From contig OX335649.1 in assembly GCA_946894095.1 (NCBI GenBank), positions 12,480,001-12,544,000 on the forward strand: a DNA stretch of 64,000 nt, written 5' to 3'. Shown here piece after piece: positions 12,801-22,400 of the stretch; positions within the stretch are counted from its first letter, which is position 1, and each line of letters opens with the position of its first letter. The translations under genes were made by a program, and so were the position numbers. Under the pieces are notes generated by a model. It made no database searches. It worked only from the letters and a program-made list of their open reading frames with translations, and was not told the DNA's origin. This DNA is from Incurvaria masculella (taxonomy: Eukaryota; Arthropoda; Insecta; Lepidoptera; Incurvariidae).

Positions 12801-15800
12801 AAGGTTTTCATAAATAAACATATGAGTATGTGAATTTTTGATATTTTTTATGTATCACACCAGTTTTCAAATGTACAGTTGTTTTCAGAAACATCAAGAA
12901 TCCTGTGTTGGGTTAAATATTTTTTTTAATATTAAATAGTACATGGAGGTCCTCATGATATTAGCACAACACAGTGCTCCTGAAGGAATTAGGTGCCATG
13001 CCAAAACTTTACTTGTGTGCTCAGCTAAATTGAGAAAATAAATCCTAAAGAAAAAAAATGATGTTGATTGATTTTATAGCCATAATTATTACAACATACC
13101 TTGCATATCTTGACCTCGCACACTCGGCATGTGGCGCGGCTGGACTTGGCGTACTCTATGGCAAAGTCCTTGATGGCTCCCTGCACTGCGCTCGCTCCCC
13201 GCTTTTTGCCTTTCCCCTTGCCTTTCTCCACCGGTAGCGCCACTCCGGACCCATAATTCTCTGCAGCGCCAATACAACATTACCGGATCAAGCCAATGCC
13301 CAGGGTGTACTAATATTGACTCTTGATATCTGAAAAACTATCTACATCATATAGCAATAATAATCTGACACTAAAATCGTATGCCACAACCAGGTGGATA
13401 CAGAAACACAGACCTCGCATCTATTTAACCAGTAGGGCTGGTCTAGACTACTCTATTATTGGTCGGCGCAATAGCAAAGCGACATAGACACAAAATGTGT
13501 AGCACGGTGTTGCGCTGTTTGAGCTCACACATTTAGAATCACACGATTAGAATATTTTTTTAACCGCATACAGAATAGTCATGAGATAAGAAAAACATTA
13601 TGAATAATTAAGCAATAAAATAATTTCAAATAGAATCAAAATAAAATACAATTCAATAAAATTTAAATGTAATCAAATGTTAAGTCTGTCGTGAAGTCAC
13701 AGGAAATCAAAGATGTGAAATTTTGAAGAAATGCATTATTTGTCCATTGACCAAGGCACAATGTTGCATGGCGACTGCCATTAAAATAGCGAAATCGTCT
13801 TCCAGGCCCTAAGGTTTCCTTTCCCCTAAACTATGTCCGAATTGAATAATTTTTTTTTATCACTTGAGAAAGCTTTATTCTATGTCCGTATGTTTTGATT
13901 TTTTGAAATATCTGTATTCCTCAGTAAAAAAAATCTAAATTGAACGTAAAAAAAGACAACTTTATTCCAATGTCTATTAGCCAATATTTACCCAACTAAA
14001 AGATATATTAAAAAAATTAAAACATACAGACATAGATTTCTATTATATATTTTAGAATCCAAAATTTCAAAAACCTAGTAAAACATTAAGAGCATGGAAA
14101 CTGTTATCGCCCGTAGTATGGAGAATTGATAGGGTAACGACTCTCAAAATCATTACCTAATATTTTTATTCTACAATCATTTCATTAATATAATATAGCC
14201 AATGAGTAATGGCAACTATAATTTAATTGTCGGATTTACTAATACACTCCATAAACTAAGCTTCGGCATAAGCGCAAATAAGTCGTCAAGTAGGTGTGCG
14301 GCGAACATGCCAGATGCGCTACACCTTCAAGGCAGGCCAACATACAACAAAGTGCATTGTCGTACTGTAGTTAGAGTTAGAGGTATAAAGTTATAAGCTC
14401 GTTGTGTGTACTGGGACAACACAGCTGTTTGGTGTAAAGTGCCTGGCAATATGCACGGAAAATCGTCAGTTTCACTTGGACAGAACAAAACCGAAATCGT
14501 CTAGCCAACATATGAACATCTCACGCCCCTTCCTTTTTTAACATTCTTTCTTATGGCACTGGCTATGTGAATTGTTTAAATTAGGATAACCAATTTCCTT
14601 ACTCGATGCCATGAAGTGCTCCAAAAAGATTAACAAACATACCAATACTTTCAGTTATCCGTTTTTGGTCTTCGTTGCGAAGGGTGTTGAATTTGCTGAT
14701 ATCGGCTGTGGATTTCGGTCGCTGTTTTTTAAAGAAGCATTCTTCATGGAACCAGTTTGCTTGCTTCCCATCAAAGAAAGCTGACTAAAAATAAATAAAA
14801 CAAATTTTAGGGAAACAACCATTGAAATGTATTTAAAATATTTAGCTTGGGTACTCTAGTGGAATCGACTAATCAATCCTGGACACTATTTGTAATCATA
14901 TGCCCATCTTAGGGCCTCTTCCATCAAGTACTGAGTAGCTTAATCCGTACATTAAAGGACCTTTCTTACCATATTGCAATCAATACCTATACAAGATAAT
15001 CAGCACTTTAGTAATAAAGGCCCTTTAAGTTTCAATTAAAATAAATCAGCACTTGGTAAAAACCAAGCTAGGTGTTTTAGACAATTTTAACAGGAACAAA
15101 CTAGATATACAACTAACATGTCTTTTGTTTTTCAGTTATCAAATGAAATCTGTCCATCCAAGTAGGAACTGGCCATTGCTAAAACCCTTTTGGAGATTTT
15201 TTTTCTCTATAATTATTGTGATTGTCAGTGACAAGAATACAATGCAAACAATGGCTAAGACCAGAGCTGGTAGTCTAAGTTGTCACCTAAATTGGCATTA
15301 CGGCAAACCGATCGACTGGAGTTTTCAAATGTTTGGAGAAATTGAAGAGCGCGCGCAGCGGGCGTTAAGCGAACTAACATTTGCGAGTCCGAGCTTGATT
15401 TGACAGCTTACTCAACATTGCCGTAAATACGTCGACGTTGCCGTTTACGTCCACTCCGCGTATTCATACAAATCGGAAGTCCGAGTTTGACTTTGACAGC
15501 TTGAAGAAGTAAAACCACAGAATATCTAGTAAAAACTTGTACAGAGTTTGGAGAAAACGCCAGTCGATCGGTTTGCCGTAAACGCCAATTTCGGTGAGAA
15601 CTCAGAGTGCCCACTCAGACTGTGGCCCCAGAAAATGTCAGACTTTTTTTGGTTGGTTCGGTCCATCTTCTGTCTAATATTTTTTTTAGATGAATGAATT
15701 TCAAGTTCTGTTGGTAACGTCAGTTGACGTCGTAAGGTCATTTTCAGCCTATAAATTAATATTTATTTAATAAATAAAAAAGAATATTAATAAAACGTCA

Positions 15801-16375
15801 CAAGTTTGCTCCAGAAAATCTCGAAAAATATATTATTGTTTATTGTCACAAGAATTATAATAAATAAAATAAGTTATTAATTTATTGTGTATAATTTGTA
15901 GTTTAATAATGTGAAAACAAACGTAAATACCAATAATAAATGGTTTTTTGATAGTGCATATAATCCGATCTCATTCTTTCTTTTTTAAATTTGCTAGCTC
16001 TAGCCACGAAATATTGTGCAGCAGCATGGTGGCAGTGCATCTTTTAGTCTTAAGAGCGGCATACGCCAGACCTCACATAAAAGGTCGAGGAGAGGCCCGA
16101 CTATACCCATGAGATTGAATTTACAAGAGGGCTGCGAAAACAATTCTGTCCGGCTACTTAGTTTTTCAAACCATACGACCATAAAACCCCTAAAACATAA
16201 CCTGGGTATGATTCCGCCTCCATGTGGAGCGCAGTCGATGAAAGATATGAGATGTAAAACTCACTTGAACCATGACAGCAAGGCGCAGAGCGCCTTGATC
16301 TATCTTCTCCTTGCATCCCTTGCATGAAGCTCGTCCAGTCTTGGCGTACTCCGCCGAGAAAGGAAGTTCTGCCAT
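3675..16375 (-). CDS. Parp: Poly(ADP-ribose) polymerase, PARP1 type (12 coding exons, 3' part outside window)
   Basis: This nuclear enzyme senses DNA breaks and builds poly(ADP-ribose) from NAD+. Twelve exons read on the minus strand: 16375-16265, 14784-14643, 13260-13100, 12500-12307, 12097-11969, 10693-10609, 9438-9333, 7731-7542, 7096-6877, 5474-5370, 4833-4725 and 3837-3675. All have GT-AG borders and matching phases, giving 571 complete codons. Visible parts are zinc finger 1 (C18, C21, H50, C53), zinc finger 2 (C129, C132, H164, C167), the zinc-3/PADR1 region (C291, C294, C308, C318), BRCT (about 377-475) and the start of WGR (from about 500). The rest of WGR, the helical regulatory domain and the catalytic domain are absent and must lie left of position 1. 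Full-length homologues have about 1000 residues. The caspase-type DEVD site of vertebrate PARP1 is not seen at the equivalent place (GDDV instead). The gene is head-to-head with parkin. The family is certain; the symbol follows insect usage. Confidence 0.96.
3925..4330 (+). mobile_element. tRNA-headed SINE, near full length
   Basis: The 5' part resembles a tRNA gene: A-box-like TAGCTTAGTGG at about 3933 and B-box-like GGGTTTATATCCC at about 3976. A body very similar to the 5S-headed SINE at 33230-33614 follows (GTGTTTTCCA, AAGGTCCTG, CCATGTCCA), ending in an A-rich tail. It lies in PARP intron 11, antisense to the gene. Confidence 0.8.
4725..4833 (-). CDS. Parp: PARP exon 11: BRCT-WGR linker and start of WGR
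   Basis: PLKRVPQDVVDG leads into SGSLYVKSGKSAPQKLKLKG, the start of WGR. The acceptor is CCTCTAG. It ends in phase 1. Confidence 0.92.
4985..5340. repeat. AT-rich interspersed sequence in PARP intron 10
   Basis: A TTTATTTATTTGTTTATG start and a low-complexity body look like the 3' end of a LINE. Similar starts occur at 5866 and 8877. The family is not established. Confidence 0.3.
5370..5474 (-). CDS. Parp: PARP exon 10: end of BRCT domain
   Basis: It encodes VVDESYLELIDKDKG and IASWGSD, the end of BRCT. It is phase 0 at both ends. Confidence 0.93.
6222..6575 (-). mobile_element. TTAA miniature element family A, truncated copy
   Basis: This is the same sequence as the intact copies at 19593-20143 and 44037-44587. 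It has one terminal inverted repeat (GGGTTGGGCCACC followed by TTAA at 6572-6575) but lacks the other end. It is in PARP intron 9. Confidence 0.85.
6650..6830 (+). repeat. SINE body fragment
   Basis: It matches the middle and 3' parts of the 33230-33614 SINE (GTTGGTACCAT, GGCAATGAGAATTGTCC, AATATAAGGAAGG). It ends near 6830 in PARP intron 9. Confidence 0.7.
6877..7096 (-). CDS. Parp: PARP exon 9: BRCT domain, first part
   Basis: PPPPLKNLQFFIYGK starts the BRCT fold, followed by the GGSVPSKLSDVTAAV turn. It ends in phase 0 with donor GTTAGC. Confidence 0.94.
7542..7731 (-). CDS. Parp: PARP exon 8: last zinc-3 ligand and linker
   Basis: It begins GDLTEWTKC (C318) and continues with a Lys-rich linker (KRKAFKVPKKFKNK). 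The donor is GTGAGT. It ends in phase 2. Confidence 0.93.
8690..8850 (-). repeat. SINE body fragment, reverse orientation
   Basis: Reversed SINE landmarks are present (GGAACTGGACATGG, AACACACCACATG, TACCATGCCA, TTGAACTGGATG). It is diverged and lies in PARP intron 7. Confidence 0.65.
8877..9160. repeat. AT-rich LINE-like tail in PARP intron 7
   Basis: It begins TTTTTTATTTATTTTTATTTATAAGG and has no reading frame. It is similar in texture to 5866-5990. The identification is tentative. Confidence 0.3.
9333..9438 (-). CDS. Parp: PARP exon 7: PADR1, zinc ligands
   Basis: It contains FGALAPCPEC and YGYKCSG (C291, C294, C308). The donor GTGGGT leaves phase 1. Confidence 0.93.
10261..10575 (+). 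repeat. Lepidopteran-type dispersed repeat with CCGT microsatellite
   Basis: Landmarks in order are GGAACCCTATTACTAAG, an array of CCGT units at 10300-10355, CACAGGGCTGTATCTCA, TTTTGCCGCTA, CCATACAAAAAACGTG, TACGGAACCCTTCGTGTGCG and ACTTGGCCGG. A second copy lies at 51050-51425. It ends ~33 bases from PARP exon 6. Confidence 0.8.
10609..10693 (-). CDS. Parp: PARP exon 6: start of zinc-3/PADR1 region
   Basis: It encodes the helical block SSSDLQELITANNQKIPTG, equivalent to the PADR1 start. Phases are 2 in and 0 out. A CCGT-containing repeat ends ~33 bases inside the downstream intron. Confidence 0.92.
11724..11947 (+). mobile_element. TTAA miniature element family A, internally deleted copy
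   Basis: Both ends are present (TTAAGGTGGCCCAACCC at 11724 and GGGCCACCTTAA ending 11947). Only 224 bases remain of the usual ~551. Two internal stretches are missing. It lies in PARP intron 5, 21 bases from the exon 5 donor. Confidence 0.88.
11969..12097 (-). CDS. Parp: PARP exon 5: basic/acidic linker
   Basis: It is a charged linker with KKLKSEPKDKEE, likely part of the bipartite nuclear localisation region. The donor GTATGT lies only ~21 bases from the end of a miniature transposon (11724-11947). It ends in phase 2. Confidence 0.92.
12307..12500 (-). CDS. Parp: PARP exon 4: second half of zinc finger 2
   Basis: It contains WHHVKCF (H164, C167) and the linker EDLPGFKSLSKEDK. The reading frame stays open past the donor, but using GTATGA at 12306-12301 (phase 2) joins cleanly to exon 5. 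That gives ..AEIK-ALKGDD.. as in other PARPs. Confidence 0.92.
12930..13015 (-). repeat. SINE 3' body fragment, reverse orientation
   Basis: TGATATTAGC, GAAGGAATTAGGTGCCATGCC and a degraded continuation match the reversed SINE body. It is in PARP intron 3. Confidence 0.65.
13100..13260 (-). CDS. Parp: PARP exon 3: basic linker and first half of zinc finger 2
   Basis: A Lys/Gly-rich linker (KGKGKGKKR, a possible nuclear localisation signal) precedes EYAKSSRATCRVC with ligands C129 and C132. The acceptor is CTGCAG and the donor GTATGT. It ends in phase 0. Confidence 0.94.
14643..14784 (-). CDS. Parp: PARP exon 2: second half of zinc finger 1
   Basis: It carries the H-x2-C half (H50, C53 in WFHEECFF). 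The acceptor is TTTTTAG and the donor GTATGT. It ends in phase 1. Confidence 0.94.
15271..15609 (-). mobile_element. Miniature element C with ~50-bp inverted ends
   Basis: The left end TAGTCTAAGTTGTCACC and the right end GGTGAGAACTCAGAGTG frame long inverted arms with GGCAAACCGATCGACTGG and its complement. It is 339 bases long with no coding capacity. A second copy in opposite orientation lies at 28908-29249. This one is in PARP intron 1. Confidence 0.85.
16265..16375 (-). CDS. Parp: PARP exon 1: start codon and first half of zinc finger 1
   Basis: It encodes 37 residues starting MAELPFSAEYAKTGRASC, the conserved PARP N-terminus, which fixes the start. The first zinc ligands C18 and C21 are here. 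The donor is GTGAGT, phase 0. Confidence 0.95.
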
Positions 16376-16499
16376 GACGTTAAACTATTAAACTCAAGTC
16401 AAAGAGGATCTATCTATGTTTTGTTTTATTTACTGCGATGCAAGCGATTGACCGAACGCATGCACTTATACCGGCCGGCTCAAGCTCAAGGCCGTTGGT

Positions 16500-16760
16500 T
16501 TTTGACAGCAGGGGGGGGGGGGGTCCGTCCCCTTGATCCGAATTGGGTTGACAATGACAATTCGCGAATACTGCAATATTTCCGATATGAAACCGGATCG
16601 ATTGTGAGTGGGCTAACCATAGACCTAGCATGCGCGTTCTATGGGGCTAACGGTGCTCACCAAATAACCTCAAACTATTGTTTGTAGTGTCTTCAACAAA
16701 AAAAAAACAAAAAAACATACAGACGAATTGATAACCTACTCCTTTTTTGAAGTCGGTTAA
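16500..16760 (-). repeat. Dispersed repeat ending in an AACCGACTTC-type terminus
   Basis: The reverse strand begins TTTTTAACCGACTTCAAAAA and continues TTATCAATTCGTCTGTATG. The same start is seen at 53475 and 63855. A run of 13 G lies at about 16514-16526. The repeat starts about 125 bases upstream of the PARP start codon, so it sits in or near the PARP promoter. Confidence 0.7.
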
Positions 16761-17980
16761 AAAGAGGATTTAATGTTCAACAATGAACAATTTGCAGGCG
16801 GATAACTATCTACTAATATTATGTGATGTATATATACTTGATCTATATATGTATATATACTGATGTATGTATTGCTTTAACCGACCACACACTTATTTTA
16901 TTTTTAATTTAATTTAATTAGTATAATATTTTTTTTATTTTTTGAACAACTTTAAAGCCTTTTACTTTTTTATTGTATTGTGATGTAATCAATTGATATG
17001 TATGAAACACTGTGTGATCAGTAAACTGAAAAAAAAAATATGACGTATTCTATAGCATTAAGTGCTTACAATGTAATATTGTATACTTGAAAAAAAATGC
17101 TCCGCTGAATACAGAATTTGAAATATGAAATATAACGTAATGTTATTAATAATGTTATTATGTTATTATGATGATAAAAGTGATTTTTAGATGTTGATGG
17201 ACATAGAATTTGGCAAACAGGCGAAATATTATTAGAACGACAGTGGAGAGAGCGTTTCTGTAGTACTGCAGCGAAAGGGCGAGCGAAAGCGGTGGCGCAT
17301 TTTATTGTTATTACGTATTATTATCTGTCCTCTACTTGCAGTATCAAAATCAAATTGGCCGCGCGATCTATGGCTGCCGCTGAAAGCGTTAACGGTTTTC
17401 ATGGTAATGACGTGATCGTGAGGTCATTACCATTGCGTTGCCGACTACCATTCCCCCAATTCCCAAAAACGTTCTTAGGATTCCCCGAAATCCGTAAAAA
17501 AAAGGTCGTGCAGCGGACGGCCGTCTAAACAACTTTCGGGAGAAGATGAAATGCACAGTAGTCCAGCCAGAAAACAAATTCCCCAACGTTTCCATTCCAC
17601 ACTATTTTCCCCGCAAGACCTCAAATTATCTGCAATTTGGGGAATTAGGGCGCGATCGGCAACGCTGGTGGAGCGTGAATTAGTTGATCCGAACTGCGCT
17701 CAAAGTGCTCAGTGCCTCTATAACGAGTTACATATCACTTATCGAAATTGGGAGGGCTGTTCTATTCCGCAGGTTACAGCTGGCAGACTACTCTGAGCCA
17801 TTCGAATTCGGTGCAAGAAGGAGCAAAAAATTTCTTTTTGTTTCAGGGAGTCTACTCATGAACGAGAAGTCGTGAATTCGAGAAGTTCTCATGTACGCCT
17901 CTGTCAAACTCTATTCAGAAAAAAAGTAGCCATATTTTTTAGTAAATATGCTGGAGCGTTCCTTTGAGCCGTTCACCCTT
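16761..17980. other. PARP-parkin intergenic region, no gene found
   Basis: The sequence is AT-rich up to about 17220. A more GC-rich, CpG-containing part then runs from 17230 to 17800. No exon with both homology and splice sites was recognised. It could hold promoters or untranslated first exons of the divergent PARP and parkin genes, but no TATA box or initiator stands out. Confidence 0.4.
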
Positions 17981-19053
17981 GTAGCCCTACCATGAGTTTT
18001 CTATCGAACGAACGAAAAATATCATCGAATGTTCACGAACGAGATCGAACAGCGTTACAGTCGCTACCATGGGTTACTTTATTCACCGACGGATCGCGTA
18101 TCGAACGCTCGATGAACGTTGCGTTCGACCAGAGACAAGAAATAATGGAAGATAGTGAGTAGGCCGTGATTAACAGTGTCTGTATATTCTTTCGCATGAG
18201 ATAAAATAGGACGGCACTATTATTAATTGAGTTTAAATTTGCTAAGTTTACTATGAAAAACATACCACAAGCCGTCGATTGTTGGCAGCCGATATTTTGT
18301 AACAAAAAAAGGTTCTGTGGCCGGCGGCGTACGGCGCTCGACAATAAGCGTGACTCATAGGGCGTACCATCTGTAAACAGTATCATATACCTAGTTACCC
18401 ATTTCGCGCAAATGTTTTGTCAATGTTTGACTTTGGTTTTCTTGAATGCAATTACAATTGTTTTATTTTTCTTATTGATTACCCATACAGGTTATGTTTT
18501 GAATGCTTTATTTTCTTTGCATAAAAAAAGATGTATTGAGAAAATACACCTATATAAATTAAATTTTTAAAAATAAATTAATTCCTGAAACAGGTTTGAA
18601 GAAACGTTTATAAATAAAATAAACCGTTAAAACATTTTTTCGAATTGTATTTTTTTACGTAGAGTTGTAGTGTACTCATTAATAAGTTGCTAACATAATA
18701 TTGAATTCAGAAATTGGCATGAAATACGCTTGGATTTTTCATCCGTGGCACTAAAATGTGTGTTCGATCGTCCTTTCACCCAAGATATGACTAGTGAAAA
18801 GAAATTCGAATAACGTTATCGAAGTGATCACGTTGAACTGTCAAAATGTACACTCATGGTACCGTTTTTCATACAACCGTATCGCGTCGTCGTTCGATAA
18901 CGTTCGTGATGCTCGACAACGAGCGTGAATATGAACTCGTAGTGCCGTTTTTAGTAATGAGATCGTACGCTAGAGGCGCTGCAATTTTCTCCATACAAAA
19001 ATTTCGTTAACGTTGATCGAAGTGAACATCACCAAAACTCATGGTAGGGCTAC
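17981..19053. mobile_element. 1.07-kb DNA element with perfect 20-bp terminal inverted repeats
   Basis: Bases 17981-18000 (GTAGCCCTACCATGAGTTTT) are the exact reverse complement of 19034-19053. The interior has many CGAACG/CGTTCG-type repeats in both orientations near the ends and no transposase frame. It ends 184 bases before the parkin start codon, so it forms the proximal upstream sequence or 5' untranslated region of parkin. Confidence 0.88.
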
Positions 19054-19237
19054 TGATTCCCTGGGAAAGGGCAGGGTCGAATGGTACCGTAAGAAAGAAC
19101 ACACCTTCTTAGCTTTAGGATTATGTTCTGTGTTCCCAGCTGTCAATGTGACTGTCCGTCCGCCATATATGTTCTGTGTCCGCCATTTATTATCTATGCG
19201 TCCGCCGTCAGTCATATTTGTTTTTGTTTTTTTCAGG

Positions 19238-19495
19238 ATGAGTTTTATCTTGAATTTTATTAAAAAATTTCTTCATAGCATGATGCAACTACTTTCATTT
19301 GGCAAAAACCGATTATCTACGTCTCTGAGTGTTTACGTGAAGACCAATACAGGCAGCACGCTTTCGGTCGAGCTGGACCCAAAATGGGACATCAAGAACG
19401 TGAAAGAGCTTGTTGCGCCGCAGCTTGGGCTCGATCCCGACGACCTCAAAATCATTTTTGCGGGGAAAGAGCTTTGTGACTCCACCGTTATCGAG
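19238..19495 (+). CDS. park: Parkin exon 1: start and most of ubiquitin-like domain
   Basis: It encodes [12 protein letters not shown], then [16 protein letters not shown] and [10 protein letters not shown]. The MSFI start matches the extended insect form. The donor GTCCTT is weak, but exon 2 joins exactly in the conserved [12 protein letters not shown] block. Confidence 0.95.
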
Positions 19496-22400
19496 GTCCT
19501 TCAATAAATTTTTGATTATTTAATTCAACCTTAATGTTTGACATGTTATTCTTTGCTGTAATAGATTTAATAGATAATGACGCCAGTAATGATTAAGGTG
19601 GGCCATCCCGCTCCACTCCCCATACAAACGGGGAAAGAAGATCACGCCTGATATTTCTTGTCAAAGATCCAAAATTTTTCTCAAAATAGCTTTATTTGAT
19701 CGATCTAGATGTCTGATGACTGTTGGCATTGCACAATTGTTTTTGGTTTCTAAGTTATCAGGTCTGAAAGTCGAATTTTTAGCGTGTTTTAAAAAATAAC
19801 TTTGGAGGTGGATTACTCAACGATAAAATCTATACATCTTAAAAAGATTAGTCATCAGACATAGCTTGTTTCATGAAAATTTTTAATCAATTTAGTTTTT
19901 GTTAGATTTTTGACTACAGCGGTTGTGGTTTAGTTTAAGCTATAAGTCGTTTTGTAATTTAAAATTTTCGTAAATCTTACTAAATCAAGCACTATGTGCA
20001 TCGTCTGATTTGTGGACATGTTGCATCCTCCTCATCACGGAGCCTGTCTTTTTCCTTGAAACATAGAAGGTCCCAGAGCATAATAGCACGGTTTTGTACC
20101 GTGCCCGCGAATGAGTTAGTCTCCCCGGGAAGGGACACCTTAAGTTGTCTAAATGGAATTAACATAGTTTGCTTAGAGCATACATTGTTACTGGATAGGT
20201 ATCAAAGCCATTTCCCAGGGGGGATTGCTGGAGATAAATGTGCAGTGAAAATTGCCGCTTGTTACTTCCTATCTTGTAATATAGAGACTAAGGAAGTGGT
20301 TTTCAAGACGGACGAACCTAAAAAATACTTTTCTATTAAGCACCTTAAAAACATGGATTTCTGTGATATTGCATCATGCAAAAAAAATCCAAATGTATAT
20401 TTTTCTAGCGTCGCTCACATCAAAAATGTAAATTTTTACAGGTTCAATTTATTTACAGCACTTACCTAGTATGCATTACAATTGCACGATCACACTGCAA
20501 AAGCGCTGAAAAATGCTGAGTTGCACAAGCACAGTCGACGGTCAGCAATGAACAAAACACTGGTCTGTTGTTACTGCGTAAGCACAATAATGCAAAATGC
20601 AGCGCCAAATAGTCGGGATTGCTTACTGTCAAAAATAAATTACGCGCTCGTAGCTCAGGTCAGGGTAGTTTCCCCTAAAAGGTGGTATGTTTAAGCCCGC
20701 CTGGACTGATACTGTCCCATTGGATGAAGCGGCAATAAAAAAATGTCCGTGCTTTCCATCCAGTTCAATGTAGCTGTGCTAATTTAGTTATTAGTGTTAT
20801 TAGTGTTATAATTTAGTGTTAGCCCTCCATGACCAGTGGGATGAAAAAAAGCCAGGAACATTAAAAACAACTTACTTTATTAGTTGACAAAAAGGCATAA
20901 ATGAATGCCATAAGGCATTCTATAATCTTCAACCCTAAATATGTAGGTTAGTTGCAGTGTGTTAACATAAAAAATGAATTAAAGAACAAATATTAATTTA
21001 CAAAAAAACATACTAAATGAAATAATACATATTATGAATATATTTGTAGATAAAAAACATATTCATGTATGCATTTAAAAGATGATACAGAAATGTATAC
21101 ATGCCTGCATATATGGATATTTTGGTTGCACTCCTAGGTCTTAACAATTTTTTTGGAAATTCAATCTTTTATTGTAGACACTCAAACTTTCGGACATAGG
21201 GCTGAACCGGCGTAAAATATGAGAAAATATGCCAGGGAATTGAATGTATTCTGCATGAATGAAAAGTGGACGCCAAATATTCTACCCAATAAGAGCGATC
21301 AAATTCCTTCGCATATTTTCCCACATATTACACCTGTTACCCCCTTGATCCATGTTATAGTTTGCTAACAATAACATATAATTATATTACTTCCAGGAAT
21401 GTGATTTGGGTCAAAAGAGTGTGCTTCATGCTGTGAAGACTTCCCACTCAAATAAATCGAGAAGCAAACTTACAACGCCCCTCAAGGACTTAGAAATTTC
21501 TGAAGAAGGCTCAAAGCCGTTTTCTGAAACGCTTCTTGACTTACAACTGACTCTTGGAGAAAGAACAAGTGTTTCTGAATCAGGTGAGCTCTAAAAGACT
21601 GCAGAATTGAGATGTGTGAGTGTTTGCTGGTGTTAAAAATTAAAGAGTGACATAGGGTTTACTCCGGTCGTTTACTTTGAAGTTTAGTTATGCATAGCAA
21701 TCAACAAATATGGAGCTTATCCAATCTCAAAAAATAAAATTTAATTTATTAATTTAGCCAAGTTTTTGACAAGATATTTGCTAAATTCGATGATTAGAGA
21801 AATCTTAAATAAAAATATTTTTGTAATAATAATGTAACAAAGTTAACATAATCTATACTAATAATAAATCTGTAAGGGGTGTTCATGGAGTCGGCGCTTA
21901 CTTTTTAATCACTATCTACCTTTATTTCTTCTTTTACTTCTTACAAGCCACGAAACGGCCTTTTTGATACGGTTTTCATTAATGTAAGGAGCGATCAACG
22001 AGCAAGGATTGCGTATGCAATTGAATATTTAATACAAACCTTAAGAGAACAATGAAAACTATGTACTTGAAAATTGTAGGTGGTAAAAAGGACTTCAGAA
22101 AGTTCCACGATAGCATGTAGAGCGATAACTTCGAACCACTCGCCTGATTTATTTGCGTATTTTTCAACGTATAGCAACTCTGGGCGCATTCAGATTCCGG
22201 ATGGGTTACCGTTTTCAATATTGAAGGTGTCTGTGGTTCATATTCCTCATAAAAGGAAGGTGGTTGAGGAAACTTTGTTGGTTTTGTATCAATTTCTATT
22301 GCAGCCAGTGCGCCAGTGCAGTAAGGGTCCGGCGGCACATGCTTTTAAAATTTGCTCCCAAATGTTTACGAAGCTCTACATGGGAATATGTCTATGTTTA

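Noticed and set aside
18033..18386. 117-codon minus-strand frame in the 1.07-kb element
   Set aside because: No transposase motif; the frame is interrupted and of random composition.
19996..20469. 157-codon plus-strand frame in parkin intron 1
   Set aside because: Its first third is a family A transposon end, and the rest has no recognisable domain.
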